From: Phycisphaerales bacterium
GTDB taxonomy: Bacteria; Planctomycetota; Phycisphaerae; Phycisphaerales; SM1A02
Assembly (NCBI GenBank): GCA_007127615.1
Contig: SKZB01000334.1
Span: 1 to 14,123, forward strand
Direction: 5' to 3'
Length of the DNA stretch: 14,123 nucleotides
Position numbers and translations under genes: made by a program. Below, piece by piece: positions 1-6,021 of this stretch. Under the pieces are notes generated by a model that was not told the DNA's origin, did no database searches, and saw nothing but the letters and a program-made list of their open reading frames with translations. Positions within the stretch are counted from its first letter, which is position 1. The number at the start of each line of letters is the position of its first letter.

Positions 1-1944
1 CAGATGGTCCGCGAAATCGACGCCCTCGGCGGAATCATGGCGCTGGCGATCGACGCGACCGGCATCATGTTCAAGATGCTGAACACGTCCAAAGGGGCCG
101 CCGTGCGCGGCCCGCGGGCCCAGGCGGACAAGTACGCCTACGCCGCGGAAGTCCAGCGACGGGTGGCCGGCCGATCCAATCTCGACGTGATTGCCGGCAC
201 CATCGATGATCTGATCGTTGAAGACGGCCGCGTCATCGGCGTGACCGTCCCCGCCGGCGCGGGGATCGTCGCGCCGGATCCCGACGCGATCGAACACAAT
301 CTCCGCGGCGATTCACCGGCGAAACCGGTCTACCCGAGCCGGCCGCGCGCGGCCGAAGCGCTGCGCGGGCCGCGCACCATTCGCTGCGGTGCGGTCGTTC
401 TGACCACGGGAACCTTCGCGCGCGGATTGATGCACACCGGTGAAACCCGGACCGCCGGAGGACGCGTCGATGAGGGCGCCGCCCGGGGCATCTCCGACAC
501 ACTGCGCGGGCTGGGTTTCGAGCTCGGGCGGCTCAAGACCGGCACGCCGCCGCGGCTGGCGCAGGAATCGATTGCGTGGGATGAGCTGGATGCCCAGGCC
601 GGCGATGAACGCCCGGTGCCGTTCAGTGACCTCTCTGCGCGCGAAGCCAATCCCGGCGCGGCGCGAAACGGTGAACCCAAGGCAGTTCTTCATGGACCCA
701 TCGTCCCGTCGATGGATCGGTTTCCGGTTCTGCCGCAGACCGAATGCCGCATCACCCGGACCACCGTGCATGCGCACGAGTTGATCCGCGCCAACCTCCA
801 CCGGGCGCCGATGTTCTCCGGCCGGGTCGATGCCGAATGTGGCCCGCGGTACTGCCCGTCGATCGAAGACAAGATCGTGCGGTTTGCGGACCGGGAATCG
901 CACCACGTCTTTCTCGAGCCGGAATCGCTGTACACGAACGAGATCTACTGCAACGGCATCTCGACCTCACTTCCGGTAGATGTTCAGGAGACCCTGGTGC
1001 GTCTGATGCCGGGTTGCGCGAACGCGGTAATTCTGAAGTGGGGATACGCCGTGGAGTACGACATGGTCTGGCCGCACCAGATCGACGCGACGTGCATGAC
1101 CAAGCGCGTCCGCGGCCTTTTTCTCGCCGGCCAGATCAACTGTACGACGGGGTACGAGGAAGCGGGCTCGCAGGGGCTGATCGCCGGGTTGAACGCAGCC
1201 CGCCTGGTTCTGGGCGAAGACCCCGTGCGGCTCGGGCGCGATGAGGGCTACCTCGGCGTGATGATGGATGATCTGGTCACCAAGACGCCGCGCGAACCCT
1301 ACCGCATGTTCACCAGCCGCGCCGAACACCGACTTCACCTGCGGGCGGAGAACGCCGATGAACGGCTGACCCCGCTCGGCCGTGAATTGGGGCTGGTGGA
1401 TGATCTTCGCTGGTCCGTCTACGAAGAACGCGCTGCGCACCTGCAGGCACTTCGAAACGCGTTCGACCGCATTCACGTCGAGGGCAAATCTCTTCGGGCC
1501 CTCGCCCGCCGGCCGGATGCGAGCGCGGGATCCATCCGGGTGCACCTTGAGAATCATGAGGTCACCACGGCGGCGCGGAGTAACGGAAGCCACGCGAACG
1601 AATCGGGTTCCGGGCGGCTTCCCGGCCCGGCCGACCTCCCCGGCGAACTCCTCGAACGTGTCATGACCGAAGCGAAATACGAGGGCTACCTCGCGCGGCA
1701 GCAGGCGGAGATCAAACGACAACGCGCGGCCGATCACCAGAAGATCCCCGGCTGGTTCGAGCCGTGGACGGCGAAGGGGCTGCGGGCCGAGGCGGCCGAA
1801 ACACTCCGGAAGTACCGTCCCGCCACGATGGGGCAGGCCGCGCGACTGCCCGGGGTGAACCCCGCGGACCTGACCATCCTCGCCGTCGCCATCCGCCGCG
1901 GACCGCAGCGGGCCGCGGCGAACCACAGTGCCCCAATCGCGTGA
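1..1944 (+). CDS. mnmG: tRNA uridine-5-carboxymethylaminomethyl(34) synthesis enzyme MnmG (GidA), 5'-truncated by window
   Basis: FAD-dependent partner of MnmE that installs (carboxymethyl)aminomethyl at U34 of certain tRNAs in the cytoplasm. The frame is open to base 1. By comparison with E. coli MnmG about 50 N-terminal residues, including the FAD-binding Rossmann glycines, lie outside. Visible family landmarks, numbered from the ATG at 4, are: the opening VREIDALGG; RLKTGTPPR; GPRYCPSIEDK with the conserved cysteine (Cys284); FLEPESLYTNEIY; TTGYEEAGSQGL; EPYRMFTSRAEHRL; NADERLTPLGRELGL; the helical KYEGYLARQQ; and GQAARLPGVNPADL near the end. Two insertions relative to E. coli stand out, about residues 80-120 (Pro/Arg-rich) and about 200-230. 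The usual GTTGYEE reads CTTGYEE here. The stop TGA is at 1942-1944. The gene converges on leuS with no adjacent partner gene. Identity is very secure; the true start is unseen. Confidence 0.96.
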   Translation, partial: QMVREIDALGGIMALAIDATGIMFKMLNTSKGAAVRGPRAQADKYAYAAEVQRRVAGRSNLDVIAGTIDDLIVEDGRVIGVTVPAGAGIVAPDPDAIEHNLRGDSPAKPVYPSRPRAAEALRGPRTIRCGAVVLTTGTFARGLMHTGETRTAGGRVDEGAARGISDTLRGLGFELGRLKTGTPPRLAQESIAWDELDAQAGDERPVPFSDLSAREANPGAARNGEPKAVLHGPIVPSMDRFPVLPQTECRITRTTVHAHELIRANLHRAPMFSGRVDAECGPRYCPSIEDKIVRFADRESHHVFLEPESLYTNEIYCNGISTSLPVDVQETLVRLMPGCANAVILKWGYAVEYDMVWPHQIDATCMTKRVRGLFLAGQINCTTGYEEAGSQGLIAGLNAARLVLGEDPVRLGRDEGYLGVMMDDLVTKTPREPYRMFTSRAEHRLHLRAENADERLTPLGRELGLVDDLRWSVYEERAAHLQALRNAFDRIHVEGKSLRALARRPDASAGSIRVHLENHEVTTAARSNGSHANESGSGRLPGPADLPGELLERVMTEAKYEGYLARQQAEIKRQRAADHQKIPGWFEPWTAKGLRAEAAETLRKYRPATMGQAARLPGVNPADLTILAVAIRRGPQRAAANHSAPIA

Positions 1945-1984
1945 TTGAGCGCAAGTGACGGGATGGGAGAGGTACGGAGGGAAA

Positions 1985-2016
1985 GTGACCAAGTGACCAA
2001 GTGACCAAGTGACGGA
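1985..2016 (+). repeat. 8-bp tandem repeat GTGACCAA x3 plus GTGACGGA
   Basis: Three exact copies of GTGACCAA (1985-1992, 1993-2000, 2001-2008) are followed by a variant unit GTGACGGA (2009-2016). A related AAGTGACGG occurs about 30 bases upstream, near 1953. The variant last unit is identical to the unit of the array at 2165-2188 read on the other strand, so the two arrays look like one family in opposite orientation. Confidence 0.95.
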
Positions 2017-2164
2017 GGGATGGAGGGTTGCCACGGCCAGCGGGCCGAAGGGAGTCGGCCGTGCGAGATGGAAGAACCATCGACGGATCCATGCAGGAGG
2101 CGCCGGCGGATGCGCGATTGACGGACAGTGTGACCCGGATGACGGTCGCGCGAACCACCCGCCT

Positions 2165-2188
2165 TCACTCCGTCACTCCGTCACTCTT
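2165..2188 (-). repeat. 8-bp tandem repeat TCACTCCG x2.6 (reverse complement of GTGACGGA type)
   Basis: On the plus strand there are two exact TCACTCCG units (2165-2172, 2173-2180) and a partial third. Read on the minus strand the units are GTGACGGA, matching the last unit of the array at 1985-2016. The string AGTGACGGAG (2008-2017) has exact reverse complements at 2168-2177 and 2176-2185, giving a 10-bp inverted pair about 150 bases apart. Confidence 0.9.
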
Positions 2189-2189
2189 C

Positions 2190-2235
2190 CTTCGTGCCTT
2201 TATGTCTTCGTGCCTCCGTGCCTTCATACCTCCGC
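2190..2235. repeat. Imperfect CTTCGTGCCT/CTCCGTGCCT repeat near the leuS 3' end
   Basis: CTTCGTGCCT occurs at 2190-2199 and 2206-2215, and CTCCGTGCCT at 2214-2223, with similar CTTCAT/CCTCCG text up to about 2235. On the minus strand this reads as an AGGCACGAAG-type repeat directly downstream of the leuS stop. It is low-complexity sequence continuous with the octamer array beside it. Confidence 0.75.
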
Positions 2236-2262
2236 GGCTTTCCCAACCCCCTTGTCACGCCC

Positions 2263-5148
2263 CTAACTCGCAATAACATTGATGATCTTGCCCGGCACCA
2301 CGATGACCTTGCGCACGGTCTTTCCTTCGAGCTGCGCTTTGATCTTTTCGTCGCCCAGCGCGAGTTCTTCCGTCGTCTTCTGATCGGCATCGGCGGGAAC
2401 CATGATCCGGCCGCGCACCTTGCCGAGAATCTGGACCGGCATTTCGATCTCATCATCCTTCAGCATCGCCGGATCGACCTTCGGCCACGCGGCATCGGCG
2501 ACCGACGGCTGATGGCCCAGCTTCGCCCAGATCTCTTCCGCCAGATGCGGCACGAACGGCGCGAGCGTGATCACGTACCGCTCGATCTGATCAGGCGTCA
2601 GTTTCCCCGCGCCGTCGCCGTCGCTCACCGAAGCGTTCGTGAACTCGATCATCGCGGCGATCGCGGTGTTGAATGACAATCGCTCAATGTCATCGCCCAC
2701 CTTCTGAATCGTGCGGTGCAGCATCTTTTCGAGCGCCTCATCCCGGGCTTCCGCCGTCCGCAGCGCGCCGGTTCTTTCATCGATCACCGCGCGCCACGTT
2801 CGCTGCAGGAAGCGGAAGAGCCCGGCGATATCGCGCGGGTTCCAGGGTTTGCTCGCATCGAGCGGGCCGAGGTACATCTCGTACAAACGGAACGTATCCG
2901 CGCCGAACGCCTCGATCACCTCATCGGGGTTGACGACGTTCTTCAGCGACTTGGACATCTTGGCGACGACCTGCGTGACGGTTTCGCCGGAGGCGCGTTC
3001 GATCAACGTGCCGTCCTCGCGCTCGTCAACCTCATCGATCGGCACGAGCGACTTGTCGGCGCGCTGGTAGGCGAAGCTCGTGATCAACCCCTGGTGGAAG
3101 AGCTTTCGGAACGGCTCGGGGGTGGAAACCTCACCCAGGTCGAAGAGAATCTTGTGCCAGAACCGCGCGTAGAGCAGATGCAGGACCGCGTGCTCGGCGC
3201 CGCCGATGTAGAGATCGACGTTCATCCAGTACTGCTCGACCTCCCGCGCGATGAAACGGTCCGAATTCGCCGGATCACAGTAGCGCAGGAAGTACCAGCA
3301 CGAACCGGCCCAGCCGGGCATGGTGTTCGTCTCACGACGGACGGGCGTCTCCGGCGGCAACACGCCGGGGTCGACTCCGGCCTCGCCGGCGGTGGTATGC
3401 ACCCAGTCGGTCGCCTTCGCCAGCAGCGGCATCGGCTCATCACTTTCGACCGGCTGGTAGTCCGCCATCGGCGGCAGGACAACCGGGAGCTTCTCTTCGG
3501 CAATGGGGTGGTGATTGCCCTTCTCATCGAACACGATCGGGAAGGGCTCTCCCCAGTAGCGCTGTCTCGAGAAGAGCCAGTCGCGGAGACGGTAATTGAT
3601 CTTCCGCGCGCCGTGACCGGATGACTCAAGCCAGTCAATGATCGTCTTCTTCGCTTCGGCGGTGGGCAGATCGTTGAGCGAGACCTCGTCGTTCGCGCTG
3701 TTGATGCTTCGGCCGCCGGCGGCATAGCGATCATCCCACGCCTCGGTTGACCACGACCAGCCGGCGCCGGGTTCCGGGGCGACGACCTGCGTGATCGGGA
3801 GATCGAACTTCTGCGCGAAGGCGAAGTCCCGTTCGTCGTGCCCCGGCACGGCCATGATCGCGCCGTGGCCGTATCCCATCAGCACGTAATCGCTGGTCCA
3901 GACGGGGATCGTCGCGCCGGTTGCGGGGTTGATTGCCCTGACCCCGGTATCGACGCCGGTCTTCTCCTTCGTGTCGGCCTGCCGGTCGACATCGCTCCGG
4001 TTCCGCGCAGATTCGACGTATCTTCGCAGCACGTCGGCCACCGTGCCGGGACGGGGATGGGCGATCGCCGAATCGACCAGGGGATGCTCCGGCGCGACGA
4101 CCATATAGGTGGCGCCGAAGATCGTGTCCGGCCGCGTGGTAAAGACGCGCAGCGTTGAGGTCTCGGATTGATCGTCAGAGATTTGAGATTTGAAATCTGA
4201 AATCTGAAATTTGAAATCTGAAATCTGAAAGTCAACCTCCGCCCCTTCGGAGCGCCCGATCCACTCCTTCTGCATCGTTCGGGTCGACTCGGGCCAGTCG
4301 ACGAGTTCGAGATCCCGAAGCAGGCGTTCGGCGTAGGCGGTGATGCGAAACATCCACTGCCGGAGCGGCTTGCGGTAGACGGGATACCCGCCGCGCTCGC
4401 TCCGGCCGTCGATTACCTCCTCGTTGGCCAGCGCGGTCCCGAGCTTCGGGCACCAGTTGACGGTCTGCTCGGCGAGGTAGGCGAGGCGCCGTTGGTCGAT
4501 GAAGTCGCGTTGTTTCTCCGGAGACATCTCGCGCCACTGTTCCGGCGTCATGCCGCCGACGGCCTGGCCGTGGTCGAGGGCCTCGATCAGTTCCTGAATC
4601 GGCCGCGCGCGGTCCTCGGCCGGGTCATACCACGCGCGGTACGCCTTGAGCCAGATCCACTGCGTCCAGCGGTAGTAGTCCGGATCGATCGTGGCAACCT
4701 CGCGCGACCAGTCGTAGGCGAACCCGAAGCGTTTGAGCTGGCGGCGGAAGTTGTCGATCGACTTGCGGGTCGTCTCGGCGGGATGGATTCCGGTCTGAAT
4801 CGCGTACTGCTCGGCGGGCAGGCCGAACGCGTCCCACCCCATCGGATGGAGGACGTTGAATCCGCGCAGCCGTTTGTACCGCCCGATGATGTCGGTCGCG
4901 GTGTACCCCTCGGGATGGCCGACGTGCAATCCCGCTCCGGAGGGGTAGGGGAACATGTCGAGCACATAGTACTTCGGCCGATCGGCATCAAAGTCCGGAT
5001 CGCCGGGATTCGGCACGCGGAAAGTCTGCTCCCGCTCCCAGTGTTCCTGCCAGCGCACTTCGAGCTGATTCGCCAGGTCGGCGGTATAGCGGTGCGGCGT
5101 GGTGGAGGAACCGGCGGCGTGCTCTGCGGGCGTGGTTGTCTTGCTCAT
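2263..5148 (-). CDS. leuS: Leucyl-tRNA synthetase (class Ia)
   Basis: Cytoplasmic enzyme charging tRNA-Leu with leucine; 961 residues, long for a bacterial LeuRS (about 860). Seen in order: FPYPSGAGLHVGHPEGY with the HIGH-type motif HVGH at 75-78; NWCP near 231; WIGRSEG at about 296-302; the editing-site threonine motif TTRPDT (337-342); GHGAIMAVPGHDERD of the editing domain; YRLRDWLFSRQRYWGEP; KMSKS at 730-734; and the C-terminal VRKVIVVPGKIINV. Two features lengthen it: a roughly 48-residue insertion (about 175-222) before NWCP, and FQISDFK heptads (307-327) from a 7-bp DNA repeat. The zinc-type cysteines seen in some bacterial LeuRS are mostly absent: only Cys233 remains of the CxxC...CxxC pattern. 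The start is the ATG at 5148-5146; the upstream AGAAGAAG is at best a weak ribosome site. Catalytic motifs look intact, so the enzyme should be active. Confidence 0.98.
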   Translation of the reverse strand: MSKTTTPAEHAAGSSTTPHRYTADLANQLEVRWQEHWEREQTFRVPNPGDPDFDADRPKYYVLDMFPYPSGAGLHVGHPEGYTATDIIGRYKRLRGFNVLHPMGWDAFGLPAEQYAIQTGIHPAETTRKSIDNFRRQLKRFGFAYDWSREVATIDPDYYRWTQWIWLKAYRAWYDPAEDRARPIQELIEALDHGQAVGGMTPEQWREMSPEKQRDFIDQRRLAYLAEQTVNWCPKLGTALANEEVIDGRSERGGYPVYRKPLRQWMFRITAYAERLLRDLELVDWPESTRTMQKEWIGRSEGAEVDFQISDFKFQISDFKSQISDDQSETSTLRVFTTRPDTIFGATYMVVAPEHPLVDSAIAHPRPGTVADVLRRYVESARNRSDVDRQADTKEKTGVDTGVRAINPATGATIPVWTSDYVLMGYGHGAIMAVPGHDERDFAFAQKFDLPITQVVAPEPGAGWSWSTEAWDDRYAAGGRSINSANDEVSLNDLPTAEAKKTIIDWLESSGHGARKINYRLRDWLFSRQRYWGEPFPIVFDEKGNHHPIAEEKLPVVLPPMADYQPVESDEPMPLLAKATDWVHTTAGEAGVDPGVLPPETPVRRETNTMPGWAGSCWYFLRYCDPANSDRFIAREVEQYWMNVDLYIGGAEHAVLHLLYARFWHKILFDLGEVSTPEPFRKLFHQGLITSFAYQRADKSLVPIDEVDEREDGTLIERASGETVTQVVAKMSKSLKNVVNPDEVIEAFGADTFRLYEMYLGPLDASKPWNPRDIAGLFRFLQRTWRAVIDERTGALRTAEARDEALEKMLHRTIQKVGDDIERLSFNTAIAAMIEFTNASVSDGDGAGKLTPDQIERYVITLAPFVPHLAEEIWAKLGHQPSVADAAWPKVDPAMLKDDEIEMPVQILGKVRGRIMVPADADQKTTEELALGDEKIKAQLEGKTVRKVIVVPGKIINVIAS
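4178..4230 (-). repeat. In-frame 7-bp tandem repeat inside leuS (encodes FQISDFK heptads)
   Basis: Plus-strand units are GAGATTT (4178, 4185), GAAATCT (4192, 4199), GAAATTT (4206), GAAATCT (4213, 4220), then GAAA to 4230: seven units plus four bases. Because 7 and 3 are coprime, three units equal seven codons, giving FQISDFK-FQISDFK-SQISDDQ at LeuRS residues 307-327. The block is strikingly AT-rich against the GC-rich gene. It sits between WIGRSEG and TTRPDT, where E. coli LeuRS has only a short hairpin (from memory). Confidence 0.97.
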
Positions 5149-5175
5149 GGCGGTGACTTCTTCTGGGGACTCTTA

Positions 5176-5205
5176 CTTCCGGACGACGGACTTCCGGGCG
5201 ACGGT
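5176..5205. repeat. 15-bp imperfect tandem duplication
   Basis: CTTCCGGACGACGGA (5176-5190) is followed at once by CTTCCGGGCGACGGT (5191-5205), 13 of 15 bases identical. It lies in the leuS 5' leader region, six bases before the 35-bp array begins. Confidence 0.8.
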
Positions 5206-5210
5206 ACGCG

Positions 5211-5309
5211 ACGAGAAACGGGGTCCCGCGCGGCGAGACGACGCCACGAGAAACGGGGTCTCGCGCGGCGAGACGACGCCACGAGAAACGGGGTCTCGCG
5301 CGGCGAGAC
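5211..5309. repeat. 35-bp tandem direct repeat, three copies (last incomplete)
   Basis: Copy 1 is 5211-5245, copy 2 is 5246-5280 and copy 3 runs from 5281 to 5309 before diverging. Copies 1 and 2 differ at one base (GGGTCCC versus GGGTCTC). Each copy begins ACGAGAAACGGGGT and contains a GTCTCGC-GCG-GCGAGAC dyad, perfect in copies 2 and 3 and with one mismatch in copy 1. The array therefore encodes serial hairpins. There are no unique spacers, so it is not a CRISPR. It lies 63 bases upstream of the leuS start codon. Confidence 0.97.
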
Positions 5310-5314
5310 CCCGT
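5288..5314. other. Perfect 12-bp stem, 3-base loop hairpin
   Basis: ACGGGGTCTCGC (5288-5299), loop GCG (5300-5302), and GCGAGACCCCGT (5303-5314) are exact inverted copies. This is the longest dyad of the array, formed where the third 35-bp copy ends in CCCCGT instead of GACGCC. No T-run follows on either strand, so an intrinsic terminator is not supported. A repeat-element core, a protein-binding dyad or a leader RNA structure are possible. Confidence 0.85.
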
Positions 5315-5344
5315 GTGGGGGGACGATTCGGTCCTCGCGCGCGA

Positions 5345-5374
5345 CCACTACGGGCGGAATAGCCCCCGTCGTGG
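5345..5374. other. Imperfect inverted repeat in leuS/fliN-like spacer
   Basis: CCACTACGGG (5345-5354) pairs with CCCGTCGTGG (5365-5374) with one T-C mismatch and a 10-base loop. A TTTTT run lies about 14 bases further on (5389-5393), too far for a standard terminator, and no plus-strand gene ends here. Function unknown; it could be chance in GC-rich sequence. Confidence 0.4.
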
Positions 5375-5535
5375 CGAGCGGAAGTTCGTTTTTCTCTGCG
5401 GCATGGCCCACAGTCTATCTTTTCCTGCGGTGGGGACAAGCCGGTCGGCGGACCGTGAAGATTCACCATGCAATCGGCAATTCCGGCCGGATCACGCTCA
5501 TATCCCACCCCGTCTCCTGCCGATAACCCCCACTG

Positions 5536-5955
5536 ATGTCCACGCACCTGAAATCCATCCTGCGGCTGGAGGTTCCGCTGATCGTACAGATTGCCTCCCG
5601 AAAAATGTCGATGCGGGACGTCGCCAACCTCGCCCCCGGCGCCATCATCGAGCTGCCGAAGCTGGCGGAGGAAGAACTCGAGCTGCTGGTCAGCAACCGC
5701 TCGATCGGCTCCGGGCGGGCCGTCAAGGTCGGCGAGAACTTCGGCCTGCGTGTCAGCCGCCTCGGCGATGTCAAGGAGCGTATCAACGCGATGGGCGGCC
5801 AGGACGATCCGGAGACCGCCCCGGCCGACATTGATGAGACCGACGACGCCGGGGCGCTCGTCGATCAGATTCTCGAAGGTCAGGAGGCCGCCACCGGCGA
5901 CCCGGCGGAGGGAACCGAAACCGATGGTGAGCGTCGGGAGAACGAGGCGGCGTGA
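5536..5955 (+). CDS. fliN: FliN/SpoA-domain flagellar motor switch-type protein
   Basis: Protein of 139 residues whose first about 78 form a SpoA (FliN/FliM C-terminal) domain: LEVPLIVQIASRKMSMRDVANLAPGAI (from Leu11), then VSNRSIGSGRAVKVGENFGLRVSRL. In the family this domain builds the C-ring that sets rotation direction and receives CheY signals, or the cytoplasmic sorting ring of type III secretion. The remaining about 60 residues are a low-complexity Asp/Glu-rich tail with no recognised fold. E. coli FliN has the opposite plan, with SpoA at the C-terminus after a linker. The ATG is effectively fixed by an in-frame TAA at 5524-5526. No clear Shine-Dalgarno is seen. No other flagellar or secretion gene is in the window. 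The domain call is firm; assignment as fliN itself is less so. Confidence 0.82.
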   Translation: MSTHLKSILRLEVPLIVQIASRKMSMRDVANLAPGAIIELPKLAEEELELLVSNRSIGSGRAVKVGENFGLRVSRLGDVKERINAMGGQDDPETAPADIDETDDAGALVDQILEGQEAATGDPAEGTETDGERRENEAA

Positions 5956-6004
5956 AGCGTTGGTCCTGCCACCGGACCGGGGCCGTTATGATCAGGTGTC
6001 CTCT

Positions 6005-6010
6005 GGAGGT
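6005..6010 (+). promoter_or_regulatory. Shine-Dalgarno GGAGGT for the GH15 gene
   Basis: GGAGGT lies 11 bases before the ATG at 6022. It is the clearest ribosome site in the window and supports that start, and it lies in the 66-bp gap after the fliN-like stop. Confidence 0.7.
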
Positions 6011-6021
6011 CCCGATTCGTC

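Larger units (their letters stand above)
1945..2262. other. Convergent intergenic region between mnmG and leuS, rich in short repeats
   Basis: These 318 bases lie between the two converging stop codons. Short reading frames cross it, but none shows family features or a credible start, so I call no gene. It holds a copy of AAGTGACGG near 1953, an octamer array (1985-2016), a reverse-oriented octamer array (2165-2188) and a looser CGTGCCT-type array (2190-2235). A 7-bp stem with an 18-base loop (2032-2038 with 2057-2063) is present but has no T-run. No clear intrinsic terminator is seen for either gene. Confidence 0.7.
5149..5535. other. Divergent intergenic region leuS / fliN-like with repeat array
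   Basis: These 387 bases separate the divergent leuS and fliN-like starts and must hold the promoters of both. They contain a 15-bp imperfect tandem repeat (5176-5205), a 35-bp repeat array (5211-5309), a strong hairpin (5288-5314) and a weaker one (5345-5374). From about 5380 to 5535 I see only non-coding sequence with no recognisable -35/-10 pair. Frames crossing the array encode only Arg/Gly-rich repetitive peptide and are not credible genes. No T-box leader is recognisable for leuS. Confidence 0.65.

Noticed and set aside
967..2034. 355-codon minus-strand frame over mnmG
   Set aside because: Antisense shadow of mnmG; the translation shows no recognisable domain and its start lies in repeat sequence.
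2032..2063. Intrinsic terminator (CACGGCC / GGCCGTG stem)
   Set aside because: Only 7 bp with an 18-base loop and no T-run on either strand; likely chance in GC-rich sequence.
2009..2276. Small plus-strand genes of 82-85 codons in the mnmG-leuS gap
   Set aside because: They are translations of repeat sequence (Ser/Pro/Cys-rich), lack a ribosome site and run into the leuS end.
5211..5309. Possible CRISPR array (35-bp repeats)
   Set aside because: The copies are directly adjacent with no unique spacers, only three exist, and no cas gene is present.
5149..5535. T-box leader for leuS
   Set aside because: I found no recognisable T-box sequence or terminator/antiterminator pair; the hairpins belong to the 35-bp repeat array.
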